Shown: positions 8,596-17,975, numbered from the stretch's first letter. The stretch: DNA of 64,000 bases from G965220825 sp965220825 (GCA_965220825.1 OZ244839.1:992001-1056000), one strand, 5' to 3'. Notes: generated from the letters alone by a model not told the origin. Numbers and translations are program-made.

Positions 8596-8792
8596 GGGCT
8601 CGCATCCTCGTCGAGCGGACGAGCCTCCTCGGGGAGCATGATGGGAATGCCGTCCCGGATCGGAAAGGCGAGCCGCGCCTTCTCGCTGATCAACTCCTGG
8701 CGCGCCCTGTCGTAGCGCAGCGGCTCCTTGGTCACGGGGCAGACCAGTATCTCCAGCAGCTTGGGATCAACCGCGGCGTGCTCTTCGGCCAT
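8592..8792 (-). CDS. Trm112/YcaR family small protein
   Basis: A 66-aa Trm112-like protein with the typical LLEILVCPVTKEPLRY start and LAFPIRDGIPIMLPEEAR end. In other organisms the family supports methyltransferases or binds zinc; here only one Cys of the zinc site remains, as in many proteobacterial homologues. It lies 18 bases after the Lon-N gene and is coupled to the DUF971 gene. Confidence 0.88.
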   Translation of the reverse strand: MAEEHAAVDPKLLEILVCPVTKEPLRYDRARQELISEKARLAFPIRDGIPIMLPEEARPLDEDASP

Positions 8793-8810
8793 TCCGTACT
8801 CCCGCCGAGC

Positions 8811-9479
8811 CTACTGGAAACGCCCTTCGGGCTGCTCGCGCTCATGGATCGCCATCTCCAGCAGCGCCTGTATCATGGCCATGCGCTGGGCGTCTTCCTC
8901 GCATTCCAGCAAGGCCTGCTTTTCGCTGGGCTTGAAGGGACATGCCATCGCAAGGCAGGTGATCAGCGCCCCGTCGCCCGCGCGGTCGATCGCGTCCCAA
9001 TCGGCGCTGAGCCCGCAGCGCTCGAAATAGGCACGGAGAGCGGGGATCAGCCGGCTGCGATCCACCGTGATGGGAGCGGGCTTCTCCAGATCGCCGGAAA
9101 AACGCTCGTAGGACGCGCGGACGCGGCGGTAGAGCAGGCCCTCCGGCTCCAGTTCACTCTCGATATCGAAGCGGCAGAGCCCGTTGAGCGCGATAAGAAT
9201 GCGGTTGTCGTCGGTCTCCTCGAACGAGGTGATGCGCCCGGTGCAGCCGATTCCGTACACTTCCGGCGCCGCCGACGGGGCGTCCGGATCCACCGGCTGG
9301 ATCATGCCGATGACGCGATGGGAGCCCAGGACGTCCCGCGTCATCTGGAGATAGCGCGTCTCGAAAATGTTGAGCGGCAGCTGGCCGCGCGGCAGCAGCA
9401 GCGCACCGGGAAGCGGAAAGATCGGGACGACGGACGGCAGGTCGTCGATAGAGTCCGGCGCGTGGACAGGCTCGCTCAC
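8811..9479 (-). CDS. Lon substrate-binding (LON-N, PUA-like) domain protein
   Basis: About 222 aa with the LON N-terminal domain only: VVPIFPLPGALLLPRGQLPLNIFETRYLQM, VYGIGCTGRITSFEETDDNR, LNGLCRFDIESE. There is no ATPase or protease domain, so this is not Lon itself. The GTG at 9479 is chosen because it begins 7 bases after the stop of the thioredoxin gene and matches the family N-terminus; an in-frame ATG at 9527 would overlap that gene. The neighbouring thioredoxin-TPR chaperone suggests a protein-quality-control operon. Confidence 0.85.
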   Translation of the reverse strand: MSEPVHAPDSIDDLPSVVPIFPLPGALLLPRGQLPLNIFETRYLQMTRDVLGSHRVIGMIQPVDPDAPSAAPEVYGIGCTGRITSFEETDDNRILIALNGLCRFDIESELEPEGLLYRRVRASYERFSGDLEKPAPITVDRSRLIPALRAYFERCGLSADWDAIDRAGDGALITCLAMACPFKPSEKQALLECEEDAQRMAMIQALLEMAIHEREQPEGRFQ

Positions 9480-9486
9480 GGCACGC

Positions 9487-10398
9487 TCAGGAGAAGAGAA
9501 TCGACGAGAGCTTGCGGCGGCCGGCAATCGTCAGCGGATCCGTGTGGCCCAGCGCCTCGAACAGTTTGACGAGTTGCTGGCGCGCGGCTTCGTCGTTCCA
9601 CATCCGGTCACGGCGAACGATCTCGATCAACGCGTCTATCGCCTGCTCGTTGCGCCCGGCGCCGTAATGAGCCATGGCGAGATCGAAACGGGCCTCGTAA
9701 TCGTCGGGGTTCTGTGCGAGCCGCGCTTCCAGAGACGCCGAATCCCCATCCGCCTGGCCCGCCTGTTCGGCAAGAGCCAGGGCGGAGACCGCGCCTTCGA
9801 TTTCCGGCTCGTTTCGCATGTCGTCGTCCAGCGCGTCCACCAGCGCGCGCGCCTCCGCCACCTCGCCGCTCGCCACGTGGCACCGCACCATCCCCGCGAT
9901 GGCGGCTTTCTCCCCCGGGGCCTGACGCAGGATCTGGTCGTAGATGTTGGCCGCGGTGACGTGGTCGCCCCCGTCCAGCGCCTGTTTCGCGTGCTCCAGC
10001 GCCTGCTCCAACGGAGACGGGCCGATGGGGCCCGCGAGCCGCTCCACGAAGCTCTTGACCTGGCTCTCCGGCTGGGCGCCAACGAACCCGTCGACCGGCT
10101 GGCCGCGGTCGAAAGCGAACACCGCCGGTATGGACTGGATGCGGAGCTGTTGGGCGATGGCCTGGTTCTCGTCGATATTGACCTTGACGAGCTTGACCTT
10201 GCCCCCAGCGGCGTTTACCGCCTTTTCCAGTATGGGGCCGAGCTGCTTGCAGGGGCCGCACCAGGGCGCCCAGAAATCCACGATCACCGGCGTTTCGCGC
10301 GACGCCTCGATCACGTCGGCGGCAAAGGTTTCGACCGTGGCGTCCTTGACGACCGCTGCCGCTCCGCCGCCATTCTGGCCGATAATCGGTCCCGTCAT
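9487..10398 (-). CDS. thioredoxin-TPR chaperedoxin (CnoX/YbbN-like)
   Basis: A 303-aa protein with an N-terminal thioredoxin domain (VDFWAPWCGPCKQLGPILEK, active site CGPC near residue 50) and a C-terminal TPR region of about 170 residues (AANIYDQILRQAPGEKAAIAG, ARFDLAMAHYGAGRNEQAIDALIEIVRRD). CnoX/YbbN proteins hold and pass substrates to GroEL under oxidative stress. E. coli CnoX has a redox-inactive SXXC motif; CGPC here predicts an active oxidoreductase, as in other alphaproteobacteria. It heads the four-gene operon that runs leftward to 8224. Confidence 0.9.
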   Translation of the reverse strand: MTGPIIGQNGGGAAAVVKDATVETFAADVIEASRETPVIVDFWAPWCGPCKQLGPILEKAVNAAGGKVKLVKVNIDENQAIAQQLRIQSIPAVFAFDRGQPVDGFVGAQPESQVKSFVERLAGPIGPSPLEQALEHAKQALDGGDHVTAANIYDQILRQAPGEKAAIAGMVRCHVASGEVAEARALVDALDDDMRNEPEIEGAVSALALAEQAGQADGDSASLEARLAQNPDDYEARFDLAMAHYGAGRNEQAIDALIEIVRRDRMWNDEAARQQLVKLFEALGHTDPLTIAGRRKLSSILFS

Positions 10399-10513
10399 GC
10401 CGCTCCGCCCCGGCTCCCGCCGTCTGCGCCCCGCTGCGGTCTAAATGGCAGTTTGCGCCGACCCTTGCAACCCCGGCACCCGGTTCGACGACATGTCTCG
10501 GGGCCGCACGGTT

Positions 10514-11014
10514 TCAGGGCGCCGGGCCGAGATCCACCTCGATGGGCTGGTGGCCGCAGTCGGCGATGAAGCGGCGGAGGCCCTCGGGGCTTATCGCCGT
10601 GGAGGCCTCGTTGGTGAGCGGGTGATAGTTGAGGATCGGTGCCCGCATCATGGCCGAGTCGAGGCCGACCGCGACGCGGCGTTCGGTATCGTTGATCAGC
10701 GCAAAGGGCGTCACCGAGCCCGGCGGCACGCCCAGCGCCTCCTCCAGCAACGCCGGCTTGCCGAAGGAAAGGCGCGCGGAACCGAGCGCCGTCTGGAGCG
10801 CGCGCATGTCCACCTTGCGGTCGTCGAAGGTTACGAAGAGCCACAGCGCGCCCTTCTTGTCCTTCATGAAGAGGTTCTTGCAGTGGACACCGGGAAGATG
10901 GCCGCAATGGGCCTGCGCCTCCTCCACGGTGAAGACCGCGGGATGGCGGTGGGTCTTCGTCTCGATGCCGAGCGCATCGAGCCGCGCGAACAACTCCCGT
11001 TCCGTCGCCGCCAT
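10514..11014 (-). CDS. proX: prolyl-tRNA deacylase ProX/YbaK-like editing protein
   Basis: A 166-aa free-standing editing domain that removes mis-charged alanine from tRNA(Pro). Features: ALGIETKTHRHPAVFTVEEAQAH, LPGVHCKNLFMKDKKGALWLFV with the family Lys, and VTPFALIND. Start at ATG 11014 (MAATERELF); the frame is open further upstream but runs through the opposite strand of the tRNA gene. It sits about 115 bases upstream of the thioredoxin gene on the same strand and may share its transcript. Confidence 0.9.
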   Translation of the reverse strand: MAATERELFARLDALGIETKTHRHPAVFTVEEAQAHCGHLPGVHCKNLFMKDKKGALWLFVTFDDRKVDMRALQTALGSARLSFGKPALLEEALGVPPGSVTPFALINDTERRVAVGLDSAMMRAPILNYHPLTNEASTAISPEGLRRFIADCGHQPIEVDLGPAP

Positions 11015-11121
11015 GGCTCGGGGAACCCTCCTCCTTGGGTTGGAAGACCGGCGAGAAGCCTGCCGAACCGGTTGATCGAGCCGGCCGATGGCGTAATATC
11101 CGCCGGCGCGGACGGAAGCAA

Positions 11122-11196
11122 GCGGGCGTAGCTCAGGGGTAGAGCACAACCTTGCCAAGGTTGGGGTCGTGGGTTCGAATCCCATCGCCCGCTCCA
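11122..11196 (+). tRNA. tRNA-Gly (anticodon GCC)
   Basis: A 75-base cloverleaf: acceptor GCGGGCG/CGCCCGC, D-arm GCTCAGGGGTAGAGC, anticodon stem CAACC/GGTTG around loop TTGCCAA (anticodon GCC), T-loop TTCGAAT, and encoded CCA at 11194-11196. The tRNA-like stretch sits between proX and chaC, both on the other strand. No integrase or partial tRNA copy is seen nearby. Confidence 0.96.
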
Positions 11197-11211
11197 GCGC
11201 GCGACGGACAC

Positions 11212-11892
11212 TCAGCCCGGGTTGCCCCCAAGACGCGCGGCGCGGAGGGCCAACGCCCGGTCGGAGAGCGCGCCGAGTCGCGTCTCGCAAATTTCGAGCT
11301 TTCGAAGACAGGCTACGGTATTCGCCACATAGTCCGCCGCGCTTCCGATGGCGCCTTCGGCATCCGCAAGCGCTTCCACGATCCGCGAGTCGGAGAGCCG
11401 ACCCGCATAGCGCGAATGGGCGCGGTTGACCACGAAGGTCAACGCGCTCACCGGGCCGCCCGCCGTTCGCACCCGCACCCAGCGCGGGCGATAGACGGTC
11501 GTCGCCATTTCGCGCAGCCAGATCAGCGAAAGCTCTTCCTCCACGCGGTCGGGCGCAATGCGGAGCAGGACGCTCCGGCAGGCGCCGCCCCGCTCCAATG
11601 CAAAGACGAGCCCCGGCCGCTCCGGGCTCCCCCGCCCCAGTTCCGTCCAGACGCAGAGACTCCGGTGGTAGCCGTGGAGCGTGCCGACGGCACTCTCCGC
11701 CACTTCGACGACCGGATTCCAGATGAGCGAGCCATAGGCGAAGACGAAGACACCCCGGGAAAGGTCGCGCCCGGCGAGGGTCTCGTGCAGCGAGGCCTCG
11801 AGAGCCGCATCGTCCAGAACCTCGGTATCCGGGTAGCGCGCCCGGACCAGGCGGCGAACCTCGCCGGAGCGGATCATCTCGCGGGTCAGCAT
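11212..11892 (-). CDS. ChaC-like gamma-glutamylcyclotransferase
   Basis: About 226 aa. FVFAYGSLIWNPVVEV is the canonical YGSL substrate-binding motif of ChaC, followed by GYHRSLCVWTELGRGSPERPGLVFALERGG and a later NRAHSRYAG. The family cleaves glutathione to 5-oxoproline and Cys-Gly in the cytosol. ATG 11892 is chosen; GTG 11937 is possible. The stop falls 16 bases from the tRNA gene on the opposite strand. The product 5-oxoproline would be a substrate for an oxoprolinase such as the pxp or hyu genes elsewhere in this window, but no operon links them. Confidence 0.85.
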   Translation of the reverse strand: MLTREMIRSGEVRRLVRARYPDTEVLDDAALEASLHETLAGRDLSRGVFVFAYGSLIWNPVVEVAESAVGTLHGYHRSLCVWTELGRGSPERPGLVFALERGGACRSVLLRIAPDRVEEELSLIWLREMATTVYRPRWVRVRTAGGPVSALTFVVNRAHSRYAGRLSDSRIVEALADAEGAIGSAADYVANTVACLRKLEICETRLGALSDRALALRAARLGGNPG

Positions 11893-12108
11893 GCCGGGGA
11901 AGTCCGCTCCTATGGGCGCGGGGCGCTTGCTGCTCACGGCGGCAGGGCGGCCGCGCGTCCGGGCGCCCGCGGAATGTCCTGGACGGGCGTGCCGTTCATC
12001 CGAACCGGAGAGAGCTTCATCGCTCGCCACCCCGCCTCGCTGCGCAGGCAAAGCCTATCGCCATCGGCCGCCACGCGCCAACCCCGGCAGCGCACCGCCA
12101 TTTTTTCG

Positions 12109-12206
12109 GTGCGCGGGTCTCCTGGCCCGCAACGGGGCAGTGGCCCGGCTTCGGCGGTGGCGACAAAAAAAACGACAAAAACATGCGGGCCTGGAGACCC
12201 GCGCAC
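12109..12206 (+). repeat. REP-like inverted pair
   Basis: Two cores in opposite orientation: 12109-12130 (one mismatch, CCTGG for CCAGG) and 12185-12206 (perfect), 54 bases apart. The stretch between them contains A-rich runs (AAAAAAAACGACAAAAACA). A flanking ACACCGCTTCGGTG at about 12221 is also found beside the other copies. It fills the space between chaC and the rhodanese gene; no coding sequence is seen in 11893-12287. Confidence 0.8.
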
Positions 12207-12287
12207 TTAATACTAAAACAACACCGCTTCGGTGAGCGGGATGTGATATGCCTAGGTTACCAGCGGGGTGCGCGGGGGAGAGACGTC

Positions 12288-12671
12288 ATGGCGACGATCG
12301 GCAGCATGCAGATGTTGGGCGAGGCGCTGGCGGAGGTCGCGTCGGTCTCGGTGGAGCGCGCCCTCGACATGGCGGAAGGCGGCGAGGCCCTCTTCGTCGA
12401 CGTGCGGGAGCGCGCGGAGCAAGAGGCGGGCAGTATCGCGGGCGCCGCCTCCGCGCCGCGAGGCTTTCTGGAGTTTATCGCGGACCCGGCGTCGCCGATG
12501 CACAATCCTGCGCTTTCCTCCGGTAAGACGCTGGTGGTCTATTGCGCGTCCGGCGGGCGGTCCGCGCTCGCCGCCAAGACGCTGCAGGACATGGGCGTTC
12601 CCAATGTGATGAACCTCACCGGCGGCTTCCAGGCCTGGACGCAGGCCGGCGGCCCGACCGCCGCTCCGTGA
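12288..12671 (+). CDS. rhodanese-like sulfurtransferase
   Basis: A 127-aa single-domain rhodanese: EALFVDVRERAEQEAGSI, active-site loop VVYCASGGRSALAA with the catalytic Cys, and VMNLTGGFQAWTQAG at the end. It would transfer sulfane sulfur in the cytosol. The ATG at 12288 has GGGGGAGAGA just upstream. Its TGA overlaps the GTG of the next gene (GTGA), so it is the first gene of an operon with the class V aminotransferase and hyuAB. Confidence 0.9.
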   Translation: MATIGSMQMLGEALAEVASVSVERALDMAEGGEALFVDVRERAEQEAGSIAGAASAPRGFLEFIADPASPMHNPALSSGKTLVVYCASGGRSALAAKTLQDMGVPNVMNLTGGFQAWTQAGGPTAAP

Positions 12672-13909
12672 CGGCGGCGGGCGAATCCCCGCTGGACGTC
12701 GGTTTCGCGCGGCGGCACTTCCCCGCGCTCGCAGGAGACTGGGCGTTTTTCGAGAACGCGGGCGGGACGCTCGTGGCCAGCCAGGCGCTCAAGCGCATCC
12801 AGACCTACATGACCGACTTCCAGGTGCAGCCCGGCGCACCCTTCCCCGCCTCGGCGCGGGCCGCGGAGATGATCGACGAAAGCCATCGGGCGATGGCGGC
12901 CATGCTGAACGCAGAGCCCGAAGAGGTGATGGTCGGCCCCTCCACCTCCATGAACGTCTTCCTCCTGGCCCAGGCGCTCCGGCCCTGGTTCCGCGAAGGC
13001 GACGAGATCGTCGTTACCAACCTGGACCACGAGGCGAACAGCGGCGCTTGGCGGCGGCTCGCCGACGCCGGCGTCCGCGTCCGCGAGTGGCGCTTCGACC
13101 CGGAGACCGGGGATCTGGATCCGGGCGGGCTCGCCGCCCTGCTCTCCGAACGCACGCGCCTCGTCTGCTTCACCCAATGCTCCAACATCACGGGCAGCAT
13201 CAACGACGTCCCGGCGCTCGTGCGCGCGATCCACGATGCGGGCGCGCTCGCCTGCGTGGACGGGGTCGCCTATGCGGCCCATCGCGCCATCGACGTGAAG
13301 GCGTGGGACGTGGATTTCTACCTCTGCTCCACCTACAAGCTCTACGGCCCGCATCTGGCGCTGCTCTATGGCAAGCGCGAGCATTTCGACCGCGCCGCGG
13401 CGCTCAACCACTTCTTTCTGGATGAAGAGCTGCCGCTGAAGCTCAACCCCGGCGGCCCCAATCACGAACTCACGGCCGGCCTCGCCGGCATCACCGATTA
13501 TCTGGACGCTCTCCACCATCGTCACGAAGGGGAGAGCAACCTGGCGCTCCATGCCCGCCTCGCCCGGACCTTCGAGCTGCTGGCCGCCCACGAGGAGGCG
13601 ATCGCCGAACCGCTGGTCTCCTTCCTTGCGGCGAAGCCCGGCGTCCGCCTGATCGGGCGCGCGACGGCGGACCGCACGCTGCGCGCGCCCACCTTCTCCT
13701 TCGCGGTCGAAGGCCGCCATGCGAGCGAGATCGCCCGCGCCGTCGAGGCCGGCAAGGTGGCCATCCGTGACGGGGACTTCTACGCCGCCCGCTGTATCCG
13801 CGACCTCGGCCTCGCCGAGCGCGGCGGGGTCGTGCGGGCGAGCATGGTCCACTACAACACGGCAGACGAGGTCGCACGCCTGGTGCAGGCGCTCGACGAG
13901 GCCATCTGA
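12668..13909 (+). CDS. class V aminotransferase-fold protein (cysteine-desulfurase-like)
   Basis: A 413-aa PLP enzyme of the SufS/IscS-like fold: FENAGGTLVASQAL, VMVGPSTSMNVFLLAQAL, VVTNLDHEANSGAWRRLAD, CVDGVAYAAHRAIDV, and the PLP lysine in YLCSTYKLYGPHLALLYG. No catalytic-loop Cys characteristic of cysteine desulfurases is obvious. Coupling to a rhodanese suggests sulfur chemistry, and coupling to hyuAB suggests catabolism of a cyclic sulfur or amide compound; both are inference. It starts at GTG 12668. Confidence 0.82.
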   Translation: MTAAGESPLDVGFARRHFPALAGDWAFFENAGGTLVASQALKRIQTYMTDFQVQPGAPFPASARAAEMIDESHRAMAAMLNAEPEEVMVGPSTSMNVFLLAQALRPWFREGDEIVVTNLDHEANSGAWRRLADAGVRVREWRFDPETGDLDPGGLAALLSERTRLVCFTQCSNITGSINDVPALVRAIHDAGALACVDGVAYAAHRAIDVKAWDVDFYLCSTYKLYGPHLALLYGKREHFDRAAALNHFFLDEELPLKLNPGGPNHELTAGLAGITDYLDALHHRHEGESNLALHARLARTFELLAAHEEAIAEPLVSFLAAKPGVRLIGRATADRTLRAPTFSFAVEGRHASEIARAVEAGKVAIRDGDFYAARCIRDLGLAERGGVVRASMVHYNTADEVARLVQALDEAI

Positions 13910-13972
13910 GGGCGCGGGGGCTCCGGCGCGGAGCGCGCTGCCCGGCAAACGGCAGAGAGAGGCGAGGCCGCC

Positions 13973-16084
13973 ATGGCGGAAAGCGACGGGCCGGTGCGGG
14001 TGGGTGTGGACATCGGCGGCACCTTCACCGATATCGTGCTGGAGCGCGGGACGGAGCGCTTCACCGCCAAGGTTCTGACGACGCCGGCTGCGCCCGAGAA
14101 GGGCGTGCGCCGGGGCCTTGCGCAGGCCATGGAGAGCGCCGCCGCCGCGCCCGGCGCGATCGCGCTCGTCATTCACGGCACGACGCTTGCCACCAACGCC
14201 CTCATCGAGCGAAAGGGCGCGCGCACGGCCCTGGTCACCACGGAGGGCTTCCGCGATTCTGTCGAGATGGGGACGGAGAGCCGCTTCGAGCAGTACGACA
14301 TCTACATGGAGAAGCCCGTACCGCTGGTGCCGCGCCATCTGCGCTTCCCCGTGCCGGAGCGGCTGAACGCCGCGGGCGAGGCCATCCTTCCGCTGGATGA
14401 GGAAGCGGTCGCAGGAATCGCCCGGCGGCTCGCCGCCCACGAGGTGGAGAGCGCGGCAGTGGGGCTGCTGCACAGCTATGTGAACCCCGCGCACGAACAG
14501 CGCGTCGCCGCCATCCTGCGAAAGGCACTGCCCGACCTCGCGATCACCCTCTCGTCCGAGGTCGCGCCGGAGATGCGGGAGTATGAACGCCTCTCCACGG
14601 CCTGTGCGAACGCCTATGTGCAGCCGCTCATGGCGCGCTATCTGCGCAAACTGGAACAGGGGCTGCGGGAGGACGGCATTGCGTGCCCCCTCTTCGTCAT
14701 GCTCTCGGGCGGCGGGGTGACCGATATCGAGACGGCGGTGCGCTTCCCCATCCGGCTGGTGGAGTCCGGGCCGGTCGGCGGGGCCGTCTTCGCCTGCCAT
14801 GTGGCGCGGCAAGGCGGGCTCGAGCGTGTTCTCTCGTTCGACATGGGCGGCACCACCGCCAAGATCTGCCTGATCGACGGTGCCGAGCCCCGCACGGCGC
14901 GGAGCTTCGAGGTGGCCCGCGCCCACCGCTTCCTCAAGGGGAGCGGTCTGCCGCTTCGCATCCCCGTGATCGAAATGGTGGAAATCGGCGCGGGCGGCGG
15001 CTCGATCGCCCATGTCGACCAGCTGGGCCGTATCACCGTGGGCCCGGAAAGCGCCGGCGCGGAGCCCGGACCCGCCTGCTACGCCCGCGGCGGAGACGCG
15101 CCCACCGTGACCGACGGCGATGTGGTCCTTGGCCGGATCGACCCGGCGGACTTCTCCGGCGGGCGGATTGCGCTGGACGGTGCCGCGGCGGCCCGGGCGC
15201 TCCTGCGCGATGTGGGCGAGCCGCTCGACCTTCCGCCCGACACGGCGGCGCTCGGGGTCAGCGAAGTGGTCAGCGAGAACATGGCGAGCGCGGCGCGCGT
15301 CCACGCCATCGAAATCGGCGCCACGCTGGGCGAACGCACCATGGTGGCCTTCGGCGGCGCGGCGCCGCTGCATGCGGCACGGCTTGCGGAAAAGCTCGAC
15401 ATGGCGCGGGTCCTGATCCCGGCGTCCGCCGCCGTCGGCTCGGCGGTCGGTTTTCTCCGCGCACCGGTCGCCTATGAGGTGGTGCGCAGCGCCTATCAGC
15501 TCGTGAGCGCCTTCGATGCCGAGGCCGCCAACCGCCTGCTCGCGGAGATGCGCGCAGAGGCCGCCGCCGTGGTCGCCCGCGGCGCGCCGGGTGCTCGACA
15601 GGAGGAACGCCGCACCGCCTATATGCGCTATCTCGGTCAGGGCCACGAGGTCGCCGTACCGCTGCCGGTGCGAGACTGGGGCGCGGAAGACGACGCCGCG
15701 GCCATACGGAACGCCTTCGAGGCGGCCTATCGGCAGCTCTACGGGCGGACGATCCCCGCGCTCGATCTGGAGATCGTGAGCTGGTCCATCCAGGTGAGCG
15801 CTCCCGTGGAGGCAGCACCGCCGGCCGCACCGCCCGCGGGCGCCGCGCCACCGCCGCCGGCCTGCGGCATGCGCGCGGTGCTGGACCCGGGGAGCGGCAC
15901 GACCGTCCAGGCGGCGCTCTATCGGCGCGCGGACTTCACGCCCGGTGCGCGGGTGCAGGGACCGGCCCTGATCGTGGAGACCGACACCACCACCGTGGTG
16001 AGTCCGGCCTTCGCCGCCACGGTGGATTCCTTCGGCACCATCGTCATGGAACGGCGCAACGCCGGAAAGGGAGATGCGTCATGA
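13973..16084 (+). CDS. hyuA: hydantoinase/oxoprolinase subunit A (HyuA family)
   Basis: A 703-aa ATP-dependent amidohydrolase subunit: N-terminal VGVDIGGTFTDIVLERG (actin-like ATP-binding fold), IHGTTLATNALIERKG, central LSFDMGGTTAKICLIDGAEP and EIGAGGGSIAHVDQLG, C-terminal FVETDTTTVV-type end. With HyuB it opens hydantoins, 5-oxoproline or related cyclic amides using ATP. It overlaps hyuB by 4 bases (ATGA). Substrate cannot be told from sequence; acetone carboxylase and N-methylhydantoinase relatives share these motifs. Confidence 0.9.
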   Translation: MAESDGPVRVGVDIGGTFTDIVLERGTERFTAKVLTTPAAPEKGVRRGLAQAMESAAAAPGAIALVIHGTTLATNALIERKGARTALVTTEGFRDSVEMGTESRFEQYDIYMEKPVPLVPRHLRFPVPERLNAAGEAILPLDEEAVAGIARRLAAHEVESAAVGLLHSYVNPAHEQRVAAILRKALPDLAITLSSEVAPEMREYERLSTACANAYVQPLMARYLRKLEQGLREDGIACPLFVMLSGGGVTDIETAVRFPIRLVESGPVGGAVFACHVARQGGLERVLSFDMGGTTAKICLIDGAEPRTARSFEVARAHRFLKGSGLPLRIPVIEMVEIGAGGGSIAHVDQLGRITVGPESAGAEPGPACYARGGDAPTVTDGDVVLGRIDPADFSGGRIALDGAAAARALLRDVGEPLDLPPDTAALGVSEVVSENMASAARVHAIEIGATLGERTMVAFGGAAPLHAARLAEKLDMARVLIPASAAVGSAVGFLRAPVAYEVVRSAYQLVSAFDAEAANRLLAEMRAEAAAVVARGAPGARQEERRTAYMRYLGQGHEVAVPLPVRDWGAEDDAAAIRNAFEAAYRQLYGRTIPALDLEIVSWSIQVSAPVEAAPPAAPPAGAAPPPPACGMRAVLDPGSGTTVQAALYRRADFTPGARVQGPALIVETDTTTVVSPAFAATVDSFGTIVMERRNAGKGDAS

Positions 16085-17829
16085 GCGGCAACGCCGATAG
16101 CGGCCTTGCACAGATCCAGACCCAGATCATGTGGAACCGCCTGATCTCGGTGGTGGAGGAACAGGCGCAGACCCTGCTTCGCACCGCGTTCAGCACCACC
16201 GTGCGGGAGGCTGGGGACCTCTCCGCCGGCGTCTTCGACACCCGGGGCCGGATGCTCGCCCAGGCCGTCACCGGCACGCCGGGCCACGTCAATTCCATGG
16301 CGGCGGCGGTGAAGCATTTCCTCGACCGGTACCCCAACGAGACCATGCGCGAGGGCGACGTCTACATCACGAACGATCCCTGGCTCACCTGCGGGCATCT
16401 GCACGACTTCACGGTGGTGACGCCGGTCTTCCGCAAGGGCCACATCGTCGGCTCCTTCGCCTGCACCGCCCATGTGGTGGATATCGGCGGGCGCGGCTTC
16501 GGGCCGGACGCGCGCTCCGTCTTCGAGGAGGGGCTCTACGTCCCCATCATGCCGCTTGCGCGCGAAGGCCGCATCAACGAGGACCTTCTGGAGATGGTGC
16601 GCTGGAACGTGCGCGAGCCGCTCCAGCTCGAGGGAGACCTCTTCTCCCTTATCGCCTGCAACCGCGCGGGCGCGGAGCGGCTGCTCGCCATGATGGACGA
16701 ATTCGGCCTCGAGGAGCTCGGCCCCCTGGCCGACGAGATCGTCGCACGGTCCCGCAAGGCGACGCTCGCCGCCATCGCGGAGCTGCCCAAGGGCACCTAC
16801 CGCAACAGCCTCACCATGGACGGCTATGACGAGCCCATTACCCTCGCCGCGGCTCTCACCATCGGCGACGAAGGGGTCCATGTGGATTTCGAAGGCACCT
16901 CGCCCGCGAGCAACCACGGCATCAATGTGGTGCTCAACTACACCACCGCCTATACGAGCTTCGGGCTCAAATGCATCGTGGCGAAGGACGTTCCCAACAA
17001 TGCGGGCTCGCTGGCCCCGCTCACCGTCTCCGCGCCCGAGGGCTCCATCCTCAACGCGCCCCGGCCCTGGCCGGTGGCCGCGCGCCATGTGGTGGGCCAC
17101 ATGCTGCCGGACCTTGTCTTCGGCTGCCTGCATCAGGCGGTGCCGGAGCGCGTGCCGGCCGAAGGGGCGGCTTCGCTCTGGATCGTCCAGCTTCGGGGCG
17201 GTGCTACCGCGGTCGACGGCGCGGCCCGGCGGAACGCGGAGATCGAATCCCCCGAATTCGAGGTGGCGCTCTTCAACAGCGGCGGCGCGGGCGCCAGGCC
17301 CCGGCGCGACGGGCTCTCCACCACCGCCTTCCCCAGCGGCGTACGCACCATGGCGGCGGAAGCCACCGAGGCGGTGGCGCCCATCGTCATCTGGCGCAAG
17401 GAGATGGCGCGGGATACGGGCGGTGCCGGACTGCACCGGGGCGGGCTCGGGCAGATCATCGAAATCGGCGGCGCGGACGGCGCGCCCTTCAGCGTGCTCG
17501 CCCAGTTCGAGCGAATCCACCACCCGGCGCGCGGGCGCGGCGGCGGGCTCGACGGCGCGACCGGCGCCATCGGACTCGACGACGGCACGGTGCTGCGCGG
17601 CAAGGGGCAACAGACCATCCCGCCGGGCAGGCGGCTGCGGCTCGCGCTTCCCGGCGGCGCGGGCTACGGCGACCCGCGGCGGCGCGCACCCGAGTCCGTG
17701 GCGGCGGACGTGCGGGACGGGATGGTCTCGCCAGGCGCCGCACGGCGGGACTATGCCGTCGCAGTCTCGGACGAAGGCGCACTCCATGAGGCCGCCACCG
17801 CCGACCTGCGTGAACCCGCCTCGCGCTGA
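16081..17829 (+). CDS. hyuB: hydantoinase/oxoprolinase subunit B (HyuB family)
   Basis: A 582-aa HyuB protein: MWNRLISVVEEQAQTLLRTAFSTTVREAGDLSAGVFD, VTGTPGHVNSM, YITNDPWLTCGHLHDFTVVTPVF, and the C-terminal PGGAGYGDPRRRAPE, which is the family end motif. Full length and no visible lesion. It forms the enzyme with HyuA and ends the four-gene operon that begins with the rhodanese. The 146 bases after it hold only the upstream region of the EamA gene. Confidence 0.9.
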   Translation: MSGNADSGLAQIQTQIMWNRLISVVEEQAQTLLRTAFSTTVREAGDLSAGVFDTRGRMLAQAVTGTPGHVNSMAAAVKHFLDRYPNETMREGDVYITNDPWLTCGHLHDFTVVTPVFRKGHIVGSFACTAHVVDIGGRGFGPDARSVFEEGLYVPIMPLAREGRINEDLLEMVRWNVREPLQLEGDLFSLIACNRAGAERLLAMMDEFGLEELGPLADEIVARSRKATLAAIAELPKGTYRNSLTMDGYDEPITLAAALTIGDEGVHVDFEGTSPASNHGINVVLNYTTAYTSFGLKCIVAKDVPNNAGSLAPLTVSAPEGSILNAPRPWPVAARHVVGHMLPDLVFGCLHQAVPERVPAEGAASLWIVQLRGGATAVDGAARRNAEIESPEFEVALFNSGGAGARPRRDGLSTTAFPSGVRTMAAEATEAVAPIVIWRKEMARDTGGAGLHRGGLGQIIEIGGADGAPFSVLAQFERIHHPARGRGGGLDGATGAIGLDDGTVLRGKGQQTIPPGRRLRLALPGGAGYGDPRRRAPESVAADVRDGMVSPGAARRDYAVAVSDEGALHEAATADLREPASR

Positions 17830-17975
17830 GCCGCCTTTCGACGCGGCGCTTCCGGGCCGCACGTCGCGAGGATCGCGGCTTTTCGCCACTGGCAGGCAAC
17901 CCACTGCCATAGAGTCGTTTTATCCTCGGAGCGCCACTTATCCGGCCTTTGCGAGGCATCCGGGCCGATAGCGCC

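Noticed and set aside
11122..11196. tRNA-Gly as an integration site
   Set aside because: No integrase gene or repeated tRNA end lies within reach in this window.
12539..15646. A 1035-codon leftward open frame over the aminotransferase and hyuA
   Set aside because: It is the mirror of genes with intact catalytic motifs and contains no recognisable domain.
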